Source: Cuniculiplasma divulgatum (lineage in GTDB: Archaea > Thermoplasmatota > Thermoplasmata > Thermoplasmatales > Thermoplasmataceae). Taken from it: a stretch of DNA of 64,000 nucleotides. Location: contig CP133595.1 of NCBI GenBank assembly GCA_031200235.1, positions 1,302,001 through 1,366,000 of the forward strand. The letters are read 5' to 3'. The position numbers and the translations under genes were made by a program. Each line of letters starts with the position of its first letter. Position 1 is the stretch's first letter. Below, one piece after another: positions 51,565 through 60,519 of the stretch. Below the pieces are notes generated by a model. The model ran no database searches. It worked only from the letters and a program-made list of their open reading frames with translations, and was not told the origin of the DNA.

Positions 51565-53302
51565 AGGCGTAGCAATACCCGTTATTGCGGTATACGCCAT
51601 AGTTGTTGCAGCATTTGGCGAGCTTGACCATTACGGTCCTCTGAAGTTATTCGTAGTGGCGCTACTGGTGGCGCCGGTATTTTTCATTTCGTATCTTATT
51701 TTCAGCTATGCTGGGCCAAAGCAAAGTAAACTGTACGGCCTTGAGTATCTTACTTCAAAGCTGCCCGCAGTGAAGAAGGCCAAGGGTCACGTGCAGTTCA
51801 AATACAAGCTGCTGTGGACAGTTGCAGTGGTGCTCCTGTATTTTGCCCTCACGAACATCTACGTGTATGGGCTTAACACCACCCAGTCTGTGGACGTGTT
51901 CGCCTCCTTCAGGGCCATATTCGCAGGCGCTGAAGGTTCTCTTATGGACCTGGGAATAGGCCCAATAGTTACCGCCAGCATAGTCATGCAGCTCTTCGCA
52001 GGAGCAAAGATTTTCAACATAGATCTTCAGGATTCATCTGATAAGGCAATATACCAGGGTGTCCAGAAGCTCCTTGTAATAGTGATGATATTTGTTGAAG
52101 CAATTCCTCAGGCCTTCGGTTATCTGGTGCCGGATACTGCCCTTGTGAACTCACTGGCAGCATTTGCTCCCGGATACGGGCATTTTCTTGCACAGACAAT
52201 CATAGTCGGACAGCTTTTCTTCGGTTCCTACCTGGTATTCCTCATGGATGAAGTTGTCTCCAAATACGGCATAGGATCGGGAATATCACTGTTCATAGCG
52301 GCAGGGGTTTCGCAGCAGCTCGTCACAGGAACAATAAACTGGCTGCCTTCCACCCTGACCTCATCACTTTCACTGACAAATCCACCGGCAGGGGCTATCC
52401 CGAAACTTCTTTACATAATCACGCACGCAAGCTCAGGATATCTCATATCCACAGGTATACCACAGATACTCTTCGAGCCTCCAAACCCCATAGTTGCTCT
52501 GCTGGGGACTCTGCTCATATTCTTCATAGTTGCGTATTTCCAGAGTAGCAAGATTGAACTTCCCATCGCCCATGAACGGGTCAGGGGTGCAAGGGGAAGA
52601 TACCCTCTCCAGCTGCTCTATGCTTCAAATATACCTGTCATACTTGCAACTGCTCTTCTTGCCAATGTATCAATGTGGACACTGCTGTTCTGGAACAGTC
52701 CTGTACTGAGCCATATTCCGCTGCTTGGGCACAATCCACTGCTTGGAGCTTATCCTTCTGCAGCACAGGTCACTGCTCTGAATATCTCCCAGACCACTCC
52801 TACCGGAGGTCTGGCATTTTACCTGTTTTCGCCAAACGGGCTTTCAGACTGGCTGTTTCCCATACTTCAGCCGGGTACCGCACAGAGCGTGCTGTTCGGG
52901 CACACCGCGTGGCAGGAAGGAATTCACGTCCTGGTGTTCCTTGGTTTCATGATCATAGCAAGCGTGATCTTTGCAAAGTTCTGGATTGAAACAACCAATA
53001 TGGGGCCATCCGCTGTTGCAAAGCAGATAATGTCCAGTGGTATGCAGATTCCAGGATTCAGGCGTGATCCCAAGGTCATAGAGCGGGTTTTGAAGAAATA
53101 TATCCCAGCAATAACCGTTTTCAGCGGTGCTGTGGTGGGGTTACTTGCTGCAGGAGCCAATCTCATAGGGACGGTGGGGGATACCAGCGGTACAGGCCTT
53201 CTGCTGGCCGTAGGCATAGTTATACAGTTCTATGAGGCCATGGGCAGGGAACAGTTGATGGAGATGCATCCAGTCATCAGGCAGTTCTTCGTGGGTGGTT
53301 AA
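51542..53302 (+). CDS. secY: Preprotein translocase subunit SecY
   Basis: The protein-conducting channel. 586 residues with ten predicted helices; GIGSGISLFIAAGV and AHERVRGARGRYPLQLLYASNIPV (cytosolic loop with the ribosome/SecA-equivalent contact) are diagnostic. It is longer than many archaeal SecY because of two enlarged external loops, around residues 255-310 and 380-450. Its start lies inside L15, so membrane insertion capacity is tied to ribosome synthesis. Confidence 0.97.
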   Translation: MADIQRNKGVAIPVIAVYAIVVAAFGELDHYGPLKLFVVALLVAPVFFISYLIFSYAGPKQSKLYGLEYLTSKLPAVKKAKGHVQFKYKLLWTVAVVLLYFALTNIYVYGLNTTQSVDVFASFRAIFAGAEGSLMDLGIGPIVTASIVMQLFAGAKIFNIDLQDSSDKAIYQGVQKLLVIVMIFVEAIPQAFGYLVPDTALVNSLAAFAPGYGHFLAQTIIVGQLFFGSYLVFLMDEVVSKYGIGSGISLFIAAGVSQQLVTGTINWLPSTLTSSLSLTNPPAGAIPKLLYIITHASSGYLISTGIPQILFEPPNPIVALLGTLLIFFIVAYFQSSKIELPIAHERVRGARGRYPLQLLYASNIPVILATALLANVSMWTLLFWNSPVLSHIPLLGHNPLLGAYPSAAQVTALNISQTTPTGGLAFYLFSPNGLSDWLFPILQPGTAQSVLFGHTAWQEGIHVLVFLGFMIIASVIFAKFWIETTNMGPSAVAKQIMSSGMQIPGFRRDPKVIERVLKKYIPAITVFSGAVVGLLAAGANLIGTVGDTSGTGLLLAVGIVIQFYEAMGREQLMEMHPVIRQFFVGG

Positions 53303-53857
53303 TTGAGAGTAGTTATATCCGGTGTTGCGGGAGTTGGCAAATCCACCATTCTCGATATAGTTAAGAGCAGGACAAACTACGACATCATCAATTTCGGAAC
53401 CCTGATGTTTGAAATGGCCAGAAACATAAATTTGGTGAGGGACAGGGACGAACTGAGGAAATTACCTGTAGATACACAGATGAACCTGCAGAAAAAGGCT
53501 TCAGCGGCTATTGGAAAGATGAATAATGTGATCATTGATACCCACATGACGATAAAGACACCCGACGGATACCTTCCGGGTCTGCCGGAGTGGGTGCTGA
53601 GGGAGCTGAAAGTTGCATCATACTATCTCATTGAGGCCCTGCCTTCACAGATACTCAGCAGGCGACAACACGACAGCACCAGAAGCCGTGACAGTGATAA
53701 TGAGGAAGACATCAGGCAGCATCAGGAAGTGAACCGCTACTATGCTGCCTCTTATTCAGTCTATACCGGGGCAACAATAACATTCATTCAGAACATTGAT
53801 GGAAAACCTGACATAGCAGCAGAGAATATAGTCAGGAGATTGATGCCTCATGACTGA
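53303..53857 (+). CDS. adkA: Adenylate kinase, archaeal type
   Basis: 184 residues. P-loop SGVAGVGKST, and the AMP-site NFGTLMFEMA segment; QHDSTRSRD-like lid region is short. This archaeal AdkA type is trimeric. TTG 53303 directly follows the secY stop; no ATG is available in frame near it. 8-base overlap with the next gene. Confidence 0.92.
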   Translation: MRVVISGVAGVGKSTILDIVKSRTNYDIINFGTLMFEMARNINLVRDRDELRKLPVDTQMNLQKKASAAIGKMNNVIIDTHMTIKTPDGYLPGLPEWVLRELKVASYYLIEALPSQILSRRQHDSTRSRDSDNEEDIRQHQEVNRYYAASYSVYTGATITFIQNIDGKPDIAAENIVRRLMPHD

Positions 53858-54566
53858 GCAGCAGAAGACAACAATGAACAGGCCCGCTGTTGAAAAAAGC
53901 CAGCAGGCAGCCATGGGCAAGATGATGCGGTTCCAGATGATCTACATGATGGTGAGCATAGTCACCCTTATCGTGATCTTCAACGGAACAATAAGGAACG
54001 ATATTGGAGTTGGCATGAGCGTGGTTCTTGTCCCAACCCTGGGATTCCATTACCAGTTGCCCATATTCACCATCATAGTTGTGGCAATTTTCATTGGGTT
54101 GATAACTTCCATTCCAAGGTATTTCTTCACAGACTGGATTCAGATGGGAAGAATCCAGAACAGGATGAGGGCATTCAACAAGGTGTATTCCCAGGCCATG
54201 AGGTCCCAGCAGAAAGACAAGGTCCAGAAAATGCAGAAAATGAGGATGGAGATGTCCATAGAGCAATCACAGCTCAGCATGAACCAGATGAAGCCGTTGA
54301 TGGTCCTGACAATATTCACTTTGCTGCTCTTCGCCTGGATATATTACTTTGTCACAAGGGTGCCATACCAGATTATAGCATTCCCATGGGACTATAATGT
54401 GAACATAGCAACAGCGCATTTGTGGACATTCCCGTACTGGTTCATAGCAGATATACTTGCCACATCCGCTTTTGGATACCTTGCAACAAGTATAATCAAG
54501 TACTTTGATTTCAGCCACAAGTTGAGGAAAGCGGAAAAATCGGAACGCTATGAGAGTCACAATTAG
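53850..54566 (+). CDS. EMC3/TMCO1/YidC-superfamily insertase (DUF106)
   Basis: 238 residues with three to four helices: one at ~28-48, one at ~67-90, a long cytosolic basic coiled-coil-like stretch (QNRMRAFNKVYSQAMRSQQK, then Met-rich), and helices at ~150-172 and ~200-222. This is the archaeal DUF106 family, homologous to EMC3 and YidC, which inserts membrane proteins. Its place behind secY supports that role. Confidence 0.88.
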   Translation: MTEQQKTTMNRPAVEKSQQAAMGKMMRFQMIYMMVSIVTLIVIFNGTIRNDIGVGMSVVLVPTLGFHYQLPIFTIIVVAIFIGLITSIPRYFFTDWIQMGRIQNRMRAFNKVYSQAMRSQQKDKVQKMQKMRMEMSIEQSQLSMNQMKPLMVLTIFTLLLFAWIYYFVTRVPYQIIAFPWDYNVNIATAHLWTFPYWFIADILATSAFGYLATSIIKYFDFSHKLRKAEKSERYESHN

Positions 54567-55095
54567 TGGCCCCATAGGCAGTGGCAAATCCACTGCAGGC
54601 CGCATCATCTCAGGGATGCTCGGGCTAAAATTTTTCTCTGGTGGTTACTTTTTCAGGGAAAAAGCCTCAACAATGGGCATGACAGTAGAAGAGTTCAATG
54701 TCTATGCCGAAACCCATGAGGCAGTTGATCGTGACCTGGATGCAATGATTGCATCTTTCCTGATGGATAATGACGATGTTGTTGTGGAATCGCGCCTTGC
54801 GGGATGGATCTGCCACCGATCAGGCATTTCCGCATTCAAGGTGTTTCTCAACGCCTCGCTTGATGTCAGATACGCAAGGATAAAGAAGCGTGAGGGAGAC
54901 GAAAGGGATCTCAGGGAAAGGATGGTGGAGAGGGAAGCCTCCGAGGCAAGGAGGTACCTCCAGTATTATGGAATAGATTATTCCGACACCAGCATATACG
55001 ACATGGTTATAGGTTCAGATACACTGACTGCCCAAGAGGTTGCAGAGAGGATTTATGAACGAATCATCGGAGAAGAACAGAGAAAACAGTATTGA
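54550..55095 (+). CDS. cmk: Cytidylate kinase
   Basis: 181 residues. P-loop ISGPIGSGKSTAGRII, FSGGYFFREKA, and DVVVESRLAGWI are the archaeal Cmk pattern; phosphorylates CMP/dCMP. Overlaps the previous gene by 17 and cbf5 by 41 bases. Confidence 0.94.
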   Translation: MRVTISGPIGSGKSTAGRIISGMLGLKFFSGGYFFREKASTMGMTVEEFNVYAETHEAVDRDLDAMIASFLMDNDDVVVESRLAGWICHRSGISAFKVFLNASLDVRYARIKKREGDERDLRERMVEREASEARRYLQYYGIDYSDTSIYDMVIGSDTLTAQEVAERIYERIIGEEQRKQY

Positions 55096-56092
55096 CGGAT
55101 TCGTTGTCATAGACAAGCCAAAGGGCCCCACAAGCCACCAGGTTGATTACTGGGTTAGGCAGATTCTGGACGTTGAGAAAGTCGGCCACATAGGCACACT
55201 TGATCCCAACGCAACTGGGGTTCTGGTAATGGCCATTGGCAAGGCCGTTAAACTCATCGACGTTGCCCACGAATATCCCAAGGAATATGTAACAGTAATG
55301 CGGCTCTACGGAGATTTTGGCCGGGACCAGCTTGAAGCTGCATTTGACCAGTTCAAGGGGGAGATATATCAGCTCCCCCCAATGAAATCGGCCGTTGCAA
55401 GGGCCCTGAGAATCCGCAGGATTTATGAGCTTGAGATAAAGGAGGTGCAGGATCGTCTGGTACTCTACAGGGTAAAGTGTGAATCAGGCACTTACATAAG
55501 GACCCTGTGCATTGACATTGGCTATGTTCTTGGGCCTGGTGCCCAGATGGCTGAACTCAGACGCACTGCCACAGGCCCATTCGATGAATCAATGATCCAC
55601 ACATTGCAGGAACTGTCAGATGCTGCGTACATGAGCAAGAATGGCGATCCTTCCAGGCTTCAGGGAATGATTATACCCATGCTGGAACTCTTCAGGAATG
55701 ATCCGAAGATCGTGGTGAAGCGTACAACTCTATCCAACATAGCCCACGGCTCAGATCTTTTTCCAGGCGGCATAAGGGCCATTACAGGTAAGCCCATGAA
55801 GGGGGACCGGGTTGCTGTGGTAACCGAGGATAATGAGCTGGTGGGGACAGGCAAGATGCTTGTCAATTACGATTCAATAATGGATCTCAAGGTTGTTGAC
55901 TTTGACAGGATACTGCTGGAAAATCCTGATCAGAAGCCTGCCCCGGCAGTTCCAGTAATCCGGGAGCCGCCACGCAGGCCTTCCAGTACTTACCGGAATA
56001 ACAGTGGCGGAGGTCAGAGGCGCAGGCCCCCAATGAGGAACGACAGGCGACCACAGGGAAAGGGATCATATGGAAGGAAGAGGGAAAGATAA
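55055..56092 (+). CDS. cbf5: tRNA/rRNA pseudouridine synthase Cbf5
   Basis: Catalytic subunit of H/ACA RNPs. 345 residues: IDKPKGPTSHQV, catalytic Asp in HIGTLDPNATGVL, CESGTYIRTLC, and a PUA domain from ~250 (DLFPGGI...KGDRVAVV). The last ~45 residues are a basic, Arg/Pro/Gly-rich disordered tail. Start ATG 55055 gives Met-Asn-Glu-Ser-Ser-Glu; an in-frame ATG at 55040 lies further inside cmk. Partner Nop10 is at 61.3 kb. Confidence 0.95.
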   Translation: MNESSEKNRENSIDGFVVIDKPKGPTSHQVDYWVRQILDVEKVGHIGTLDPNATGVLVMAIGKAVKLIDVAHEYPKEYVTVMRLYGDFGRDQLEAAFDQFKGEIYQLPPMKSAVARALRIRRIYELEIKEVQDRLVLYRVKCESGTYIRTLCIDIGYVLGPGAQMAELRRTATGPFDESMIHTLQELSDAAYMSKNGDPSRLQGMIIPMLELFRNDPKIVVKRTTLSNIAHGSDLFPGGIRAITGKPMKGDRVAVVTEDNELVGTGKMLVNYDSIMDLKVVDFDRILLENPDQKPAPAVPVIREPPRRPSSTYRNNSGGGQRRRPPMRNDRRPQGKGSYGRKRER

Positions 56093-56909
56093 GGCCAGCA
56101 AAGTCATGTGGTATGGATACCCAAGGCCAATGGGATTCGCTGTCTTCAGCAATATAGAAGAGGATTACAGCAGGATATTTGATGACCTGAGGAACGGTAA
56201 GATCCCTGAAGCAGAGGTTGTGGACCGCCCAGATCTTCCAGATTTGAGAGCCCTCATGATAGAGTACGCAAAGTACAGGGTGAAGAAGGAATTCCGGGAG
56301 GATCAGTACGTCAGGAAGTTCTATTCCCTTGTACCAGAGATAAACAAATCAATAAACCTGATCCTGGAGAAAGTCATGACATTCGGCCTCATAACAGGAG
56401 TCAACTACAACTCCGATGATCCGTGCCGGTTCTTCACGAACCTTGAGGGACTGGATCTCCCGGAGGACATATCGTCAATGATGTCCCAGATTTCATCATC
56501 TGTTACAGGACTGTGTGCCATGAGATCGTCGCTGATACAGTTTCTGTCAGAGCGGGTCCGGACCATTATGCCCAATACATGCAGGATAGCAGGCGAGGAT
56601 CTGGCAACCGAACTGCTCTTTCATGCGGGCAGTCTCCGCAACCTTGCCCTGATGCCAGCCAGCAGCATACAGGTGCTGGGGGCGGAAAAGGCTCTCTTCA
56701 AGCATTTTGTTTCTGGGACTCCGCCGCCGAAGCATGGCATCCTGTTCCACTACAAGGGAATGTCATCACTACCGGCCAGAAGGCGGGGGCGTGCAGCAAG
56801 GGTCATTGCCGGGAAAATTGCCATAGCCTGCAGGGCAGACCTTTCCAGAGCAATGCTGGACACGGATAAAATGCTTGATCAGATTCGGGAAGTAATGAAC
56901 CGTAAATAG
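56070..56909 (+). CDS. nop5: C/D box RNP protein Nop5 (Nop56/58)
   Basis: Scaffold of C/D RNPs that guide 2'-O-methylation. 279 residues: N-terminal fibrillarin-binding part, coiled-coil, and the NOP domain with SLRNLALMPASSIQVLGAEK and GTPPPKHGILF. It binds L7Ae and guide RNA. ATG 56070 overlaps cbf5; ATG 56106, where Met-Trp-Tyr begins, is equally plausible. The fibrillarin gene that normally sits next to nop5 is not in this window. Confidence 0.93.
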   Translation: MEGRGKDKASKVMWYGYPRPMGFAVFSNIEEDYSRIFDDLRNGKIPEAEVVDRPDLPDLRALMIEYAKYRVKKEFREDQYVRKFYSLVPEINKSINLILEKVMTFGLITGVNYNSDDPCRFFTNLEGLDLPEDISSMMSQISSSVTGLCAMRSSLIQFLSERVRTIMPNTCRIAGEDLATELLFHAGSLRNLALMPASSIQVLGAEKALFKHFVSGTPPPKHGILFHYKGMSSLPARRRGRAARVIAGKIAIACRADLSRAMLDTDKMLDQIREVMNRK

Positions 56910-58364
56910 TCAGGAGGAAAAGCTCTCCAGTTCCTTCTGCCTTAATGTTTTTGCCCTCTCCGGGGTTGGTGCCGGATAATCTCCCGTGAGGCATCCAAGG
57001 CACAGTGAATTCTCGTTCTTCCCTATGCTTCTCACCAGGCCCTGTATGGACACATAACCAAGTGAATCCGATCCTATCTCCTTTCTTATCTCTTCCATGT
57101 CCTTTCCAGATGCCAGGAACTGGTCTCTTGTTTTCATATCCACCCCGAAGTAGCATGGGGCAACTATGGGGGGCGATCCAATCCTTACATGGACCTCAAC
57201 TGCGCCGGCATTCCTGAGGAGTGCCACAATGTGTTTCATGGTGTTTCCCCTCACGATGCTGTCATCCACAAGAATAACTCGCTTACCCTGAAGTTCGGAC
57301 TTAATGGTGTTGAGTTTCAGCACAATGGCCTTCTTTCTGGCTTCCTGGGTAGGCATAATGAATGTCCTGTCAGAAAACCTGTTCTTTATGAGCCCCTCAC
57401 TGTAGGGTATATGTGATTCCATGGAGTATCCAAGTGCCTGTGCCCTTCCCGAATCAGGAACGGGAATGACCACATCCGCCTCCACAGGGTGTTCCCTGGC
57501 AAGCTCACGTCCAAGGCGTATCCTTGATCCAAAAACTTCAACGTTGTCTATGACGCTGTCTGGCCTTGCAAAGTATACGTATTCGAACATGCAGTGGGCT
57601 GTCCGTGGGGCTGGCCGGACAAAAATTGTCTCGGGTCCCCTTTCGGTGATCTCAACGGCCTCTCCCGGTTTCACGTCGCGGATCTTGGCTGCCCCAAGTA
57701 TGTCAAGTGCGCAGGTTTCAGATGCAACTATGAAGTTGCCTCCAAAGCGTCCCATAACTAGCGGCCTGATGCCCAGCGGATCCCTTATGGCGAAGAGCCG
57801 GTCATTTATCATCATTGTAACGGCATAAGCACCCTTGAGCCTGTCCATGGCGATCTTTATGCCGTTCTGTATTCCGTAGGCAGTAATGTCCCTGGCCAGC
57901 TCCATTAGAAGCACTTCTGTGTCCGATGATGTCAGGAAGGTGAGTCCCATTCGCATCATCTCCTCCCTCAGGGCATCCGCATTTGTGATCTCACCGTTAT
58001 GTGACAGAGCTATGTGGCCCAGGGAATTTGACACAAGAAATGGGCCGGCATTCTCCATGGTCTTTGTGCCAGCAGTGGAATATCTGGTGTGTCCTATTCC
58101 AACATTTCCAGAAAGGTAGGAATCCGAATCAGACAATTTGTCGTTGAAGACCTCTGACACAAGACCCATGCCCTTGCGGACATTTATGGTGGAATTAACA
58201 AAAGTCGCAATGCCTGCACTTTCCTGCCCCCGGTGTTGCAGGGTCTTGAGAGATACAAGAAGAACCGGGTATGCCTGATCATCACCGCGGTAACCAACTA
58301 CCGCGCAGTGATCATTTGGCTTTAGCCCATCTATAGGATCTGATTCTTGCTGCTGGGAATCCAC
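56910..58364 (-). CDS. purF: Amidophosphoribosyltransferase PurF
   Basis: Commits PRPP to purine synthesis by adding the amide of glutamine. The catalytic Cys in NDHCAVVG lies about 20 residues from the start, so a short propeptide is removed as in other PurF. GHTRYSTAG and SHNGEI are the glutaminase, and VILVDDSIVRGNTMK is the PRPP loop. A Cys-rich end (LCLGC) fits an iron-sulfur form. GTG 58364 is chosen because AGAGGTG lies 8 bases upstream; GTG 58409 would be an alternative. Either way it begins inside the L37e gene (53-base overlap). Confidence 0.93.
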   Translation of the reverse strand: MDSQQQESDPIDGLKPNDHCAVVGYRGDDQAYPVLLVSLKTLQHRGQESAGIATFVNSTINVRKGMGLVSEVFNDKLSDSDSYLSGNVGIGHTRYSTAGTKTMENAGPFLVSNSLGHIALSHNGEITNADALREEMMRMGLTFLTSSDTEVLLMELARDITAYGIQNGIKIAMDRLKGAYAVTMMINDRLFAIRDPLGIRPLVMGRFGGNFIVASETCALDILGAAKIRDVKPGEAVEITERGPETIFVRPAPRTAHCMFEYVYFARPDSVIDNVEVFGSRIRLGRELAREHPVEADVVIPVPDSGRAQALGYSMESHIPYSEGLIKNRFSDRTFIMPTQEARKKAIVLKLNTIKSELQGKRVILVDDSIVRGNTMKHIVALLRNAGAVEVHVRIGSPPIVAPCYFGVDMKTRDQFLASGKDMEEIRKEIGSDSLGYVSIQGLVRSIGKNENSLCLGCLTGDYPAPTPERAKTLRQKELESFSS

Positions 58365-58476
58365 AGTGAGAGCACCTCTTTTGCCTGACGTGGTATGTGT
58401 GATGACCACATCTGCGGCATGTAACGTGGACCTTCTTGTTGTTCATCTTTCCCATTACTGCTGTTCCATTGCTCAT
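58312..58476 (-). CDS. rpl37e: 50S ribosomal protein L37e
   Basis: A 54-residue zinc protein. CRRCGHHTYHVRQKRCSHCGF gives the four ligands (here described as CRRC and CSHC), and it ends RSYRWAKAK as all L37e do. Its ATGA overlaps the Sm gene stop by 4 bases; purF starts within it in another frame. Confidence 0.96.
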   Translation of the reverse strand: MSNGTAVMGKMNNKKVHVTCRRCGHHTYHVRQKRCSHCGFPAARIRSYRWAKAK

Positions 58477-58727
58477 TGATTATCACCTTTTGATGGAGAT
58501 ACAAATATTACATTGTCGCCGCGAACAAGGATACGCTCAAAGACCCCCTTTGTTTCTCCCCTGATGGTCTCGCCGGCGTTCCTTATGACAAGGTTCATGT
58601 AAACGTCATAACCTTCAAGTATTCCGGAGTAACCCCTGTTACCCTTTACATCCACCATTACGTTCTTCTCTATGGATCCCCTGAGAACGTCCATTGGTTT
58701 TAGTGCACTTGGCTGTGGCTTAGGCAT
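58473..58727 (-). CDS. Sm-like RNA-binding protein (Lsm)
   Basis: 84 residues of Sm fold: DVLRGSIEKNVMVDVKGNRG, then EGYDVYMNLVIRNAGE (Sm1), and ERILVRGDNVIFVSP (Sm2). Forms heptameric rings that bind U-rich RNA. ATG 58727 (Met-Pro-Lys-Pro-Gln) matches family length; longer in-frame codons upstream are not needed. Sm-L37e is a conserved archaeal pair. Confidence 0.95.
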   Translation of the reverse strand: MPKPQPSALKPMDVLRGSIEKNVMVDVKGNRGYSGILEGYDVYMNLVIRNAGETIRGETKGVFERILVRGDNVIFVSPSKGDNQ

Positions 58728-58918
58728 GTCTATTCCCGGCTGAATTGATAGTTCGTATTTAACTATTTGTAGGTTCACAATTTCGGGGCTGGATTGATTC
58801 TTTTAAAGCAGCAGGACCAGGCATAAGGAAAGGAACTGCGGTTCATAGTTCTGATCAACATACACGTGCTATTTCCCTGAACCGAAAATGATTATAATAC
58901 AAACCGGAATTGCGAAGA

Positions 58919-59848
58919 ATGACCATAAAGATACTGGAGAATCCAGCGAAAGAGGTGCGTCCTGCAGGTGCCATACGTTGTGATGTTGCGTGGAAGCTTT
59001 TCGATCCTGATAATATAGGTGATTTCAAAATGGAATCCATGAAAAACATGATCCGATTCACGCAGTGGCTCTGGGCAGATTTATCAAACAGATCAGGGTA
59101 TTTGAGGAAGGATCATGGAAAGGTCGTCTGGATCATTGCCCCTGAACTGACAGAATCCGCCAGGAGCTATCTGGTCAGGATCTGCTCATTCTGGGACACA
59201 GATATACAGGTGTACCGCGGCATTGCCGGCATAAGGGAAACTGAAAATCCTGGAGAGAGGATGTGGATTCCGCCGGTCCAGAACATAATGGCGGGCGGGA
59301 AGCTTGATGCCTCGCAGCTGGCCCTCTATGAAACTGACAGTGGAAGCAGATGCAGCTACCTCTCTCCACTCACCGGTTTCTCCCATGCATTCATGAGAGT
59401 TTATGACATCGAACCTGGGCACACCTATTCACGTCATCACAGCCACACTGCACGGGAAGAGCATTACATTGTGATATCTGGAAGCGGCAGGGCGCGGATC
59501 GCTGACCGGGAAATCCCCATAAATCCAGGGGACATCATTTCCAAGCCAACCGGGCCGGATCTTTCTACACAGATCCTTGCCGCACATGATTCCCCCGTAA
59601 GGATTCTGGACATTGAGATCTGGTCAGATCCATCCAGAAACGACAAGGATGTAGTCGTTTACCCGGATCACAGGGAAATCTGCCTTTTCGGCGGGGGATG
59701 GCACAATACGCTGCCACTGGATTCATTGATGGACGCCGGAGACACCATGCAGCATTATGAAACCGGATACGTGAGGAAAGCCGATGGGACATGGTCTCCA
59801 GCAGTTATCCCGGGCACAAAGGCAAGGGAAGAGGCGGGAATTCAGTAA
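58919..59848 (+). CDS. Cupin-domain protein
   Basis: 309 residues. The first ~130 show no recognised fold. The middle is a cupin barrel (about residues 150-230) with metal-site residues in RHHSHTAREEHYIVISGSG (two His, Glu, His pattern) and the second motif around NPGDIISKPTG, where the last His is shifted. Family members include phosphomannose isomerase type II C-terminal domains and dioxygenases; I cannot assign a reaction. ATG 58919 is preferred over TTG 58910. Stands alone. Confidence 0.7.
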   Translation: MTIKILENPAKEVRPAGAIRCDVAWKLFDPDNIGDFKMESMKNMIRFTQWLWADLSNRSGYLRKDHGKVVWIIAPELTESARSYLVRICSFWDTDIQVYRGIAGIRETENPGERMWIPPVQNIMAGGKLDASQLALYETDSGSRCSYLSPLTGFSHAFMRVYDIEPGHTYSRHHSHTAREEHYIVISGSGRARIADREIPINPGDIISKPTGPDLSTQILAAHDSPVRILDIEIWSDPSRNDKDVVVYPDHREICLFGGGWHNTLPLDSLMDAGDTMQHYETGYVRKADGTWSPAVIPGTKAREEAGIQ

Positions 59849-59933
59849 GGAAAAATTTCAACTTCACATTCACCAATGATCATTTCGGCATAGCATGGGG
59901 AAACAGTAACCATAATTCTATTCGCTTAAGAAA

Positions 59934-60038
59934 ACTTATATTCCTCATTCTAATTCAGCGAGAGCATATCAAGATCCCGGAGATGATGAATCATCAGGGT
60001 TTCAGGATCTTGCCAATCAACAGGTGAAAGTATTGAAA
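59934..60038 (+). promoter_or_regulatory. Promoter and structured leader of the L44e operon
   Basis: ACTTATATT at 59934-59942 is a TATA box; transcription should start near 59964, giving a ~75-base leader. Within it a two-part hairpin forms: outer stem AAGATCC (59971-59977) with GGATCTT (60005-60011), inner stem TGATG (59984-59988) with CATCA (59992-59996). AGGTGA at 60022-60027 is a ribosome-binding site. Confidence 0.6.
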
Positions 60039-60317
60039 ATGCCTAAAGTAATCAAGATGTACTGCCCTTCCTGCAAGAAGCATACGCCTCACGATGTGGA
60101 AAGAGTCAGGAAAAAGAAAGCCAGTGAGTTCAGGGCAGGACAGAGGAGATTCCGCAGAGCCACATCAGGATACGGAGGTTTTCCAAGGCCAAAGTATGAG
60201 GGCCGGGAAAAGCCAACCAAGAGACTTGCTCTGAGATTCAGGTGCCAGACATGCAAAAAGGCAATTACGCCTCCAAGCTTCAGGGCCAAGAAACTGGAAA
60301 TAGTGGAGGTTCAGTGA
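60039..60317 (+). CDS. rpl44e: 50S ribosomal protein L44e
   Basis: 92 residues. Zinc ligands CPSC near the N-terminus and CQTC near the end, and [19 protein letters not shown] in the middle; sits at the E site. ATG 60039 (Met-Pro-Lys-Val-Ile) is the family start; GTG 60024 would overlap the ribosome-binding site. Confidence 0.96.
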   Translation: MPKVIKMYCPSCKKHTPHDVERVRKKKASEFRAGQRRFRRATSGYGGFPRPKYEGREKPTKRLALRFRCQTCKKAITPPSFRAKKLEIVEVQ

Positions 60318-60318
60318 T

Positions 60319-60519
60319 ATGGCGGACAGCAGATTTGCAAAGCCCAAGAGCATAGGAAACAAGTTCATCAGGATAAAATGCAGGGACTGCGGCAATGAGC
60401 AGGTGACATACACCAAGATATCCTCTGTTGTTGTATGCCACATCTGCAACGCCACCCTTGCAAGGCCAACCGGCGGAACGCTGGATCTGGCCGCGGATAT
60501 TGTCGGAGATCAGCAATGA
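60319..60519 (+). CDS. rps27e: 30S ribosomal protein S27e
   Basis: 66 residues. Zinc ligands CRDC and CHIC around a beta structure, ending ARPTGGTLDL. Starts 1 base after L44e and shares 4 bases with aIF2-alpha. Confidence 0.96.
   Translation: MADSRFAKPKSIGNKFIRIKCRDCGNEQVTYTKISSVVVCHICNATLARPTGGTLDLAADIVGDQQ

Noticed and set aside
59983-60011. C/D box guide RNA in the L44e leader
   Set aside because: ATGATGA matches box C, but no CTGA box D lies at a suitable distance, and the same bases are better explained by the hairpin.
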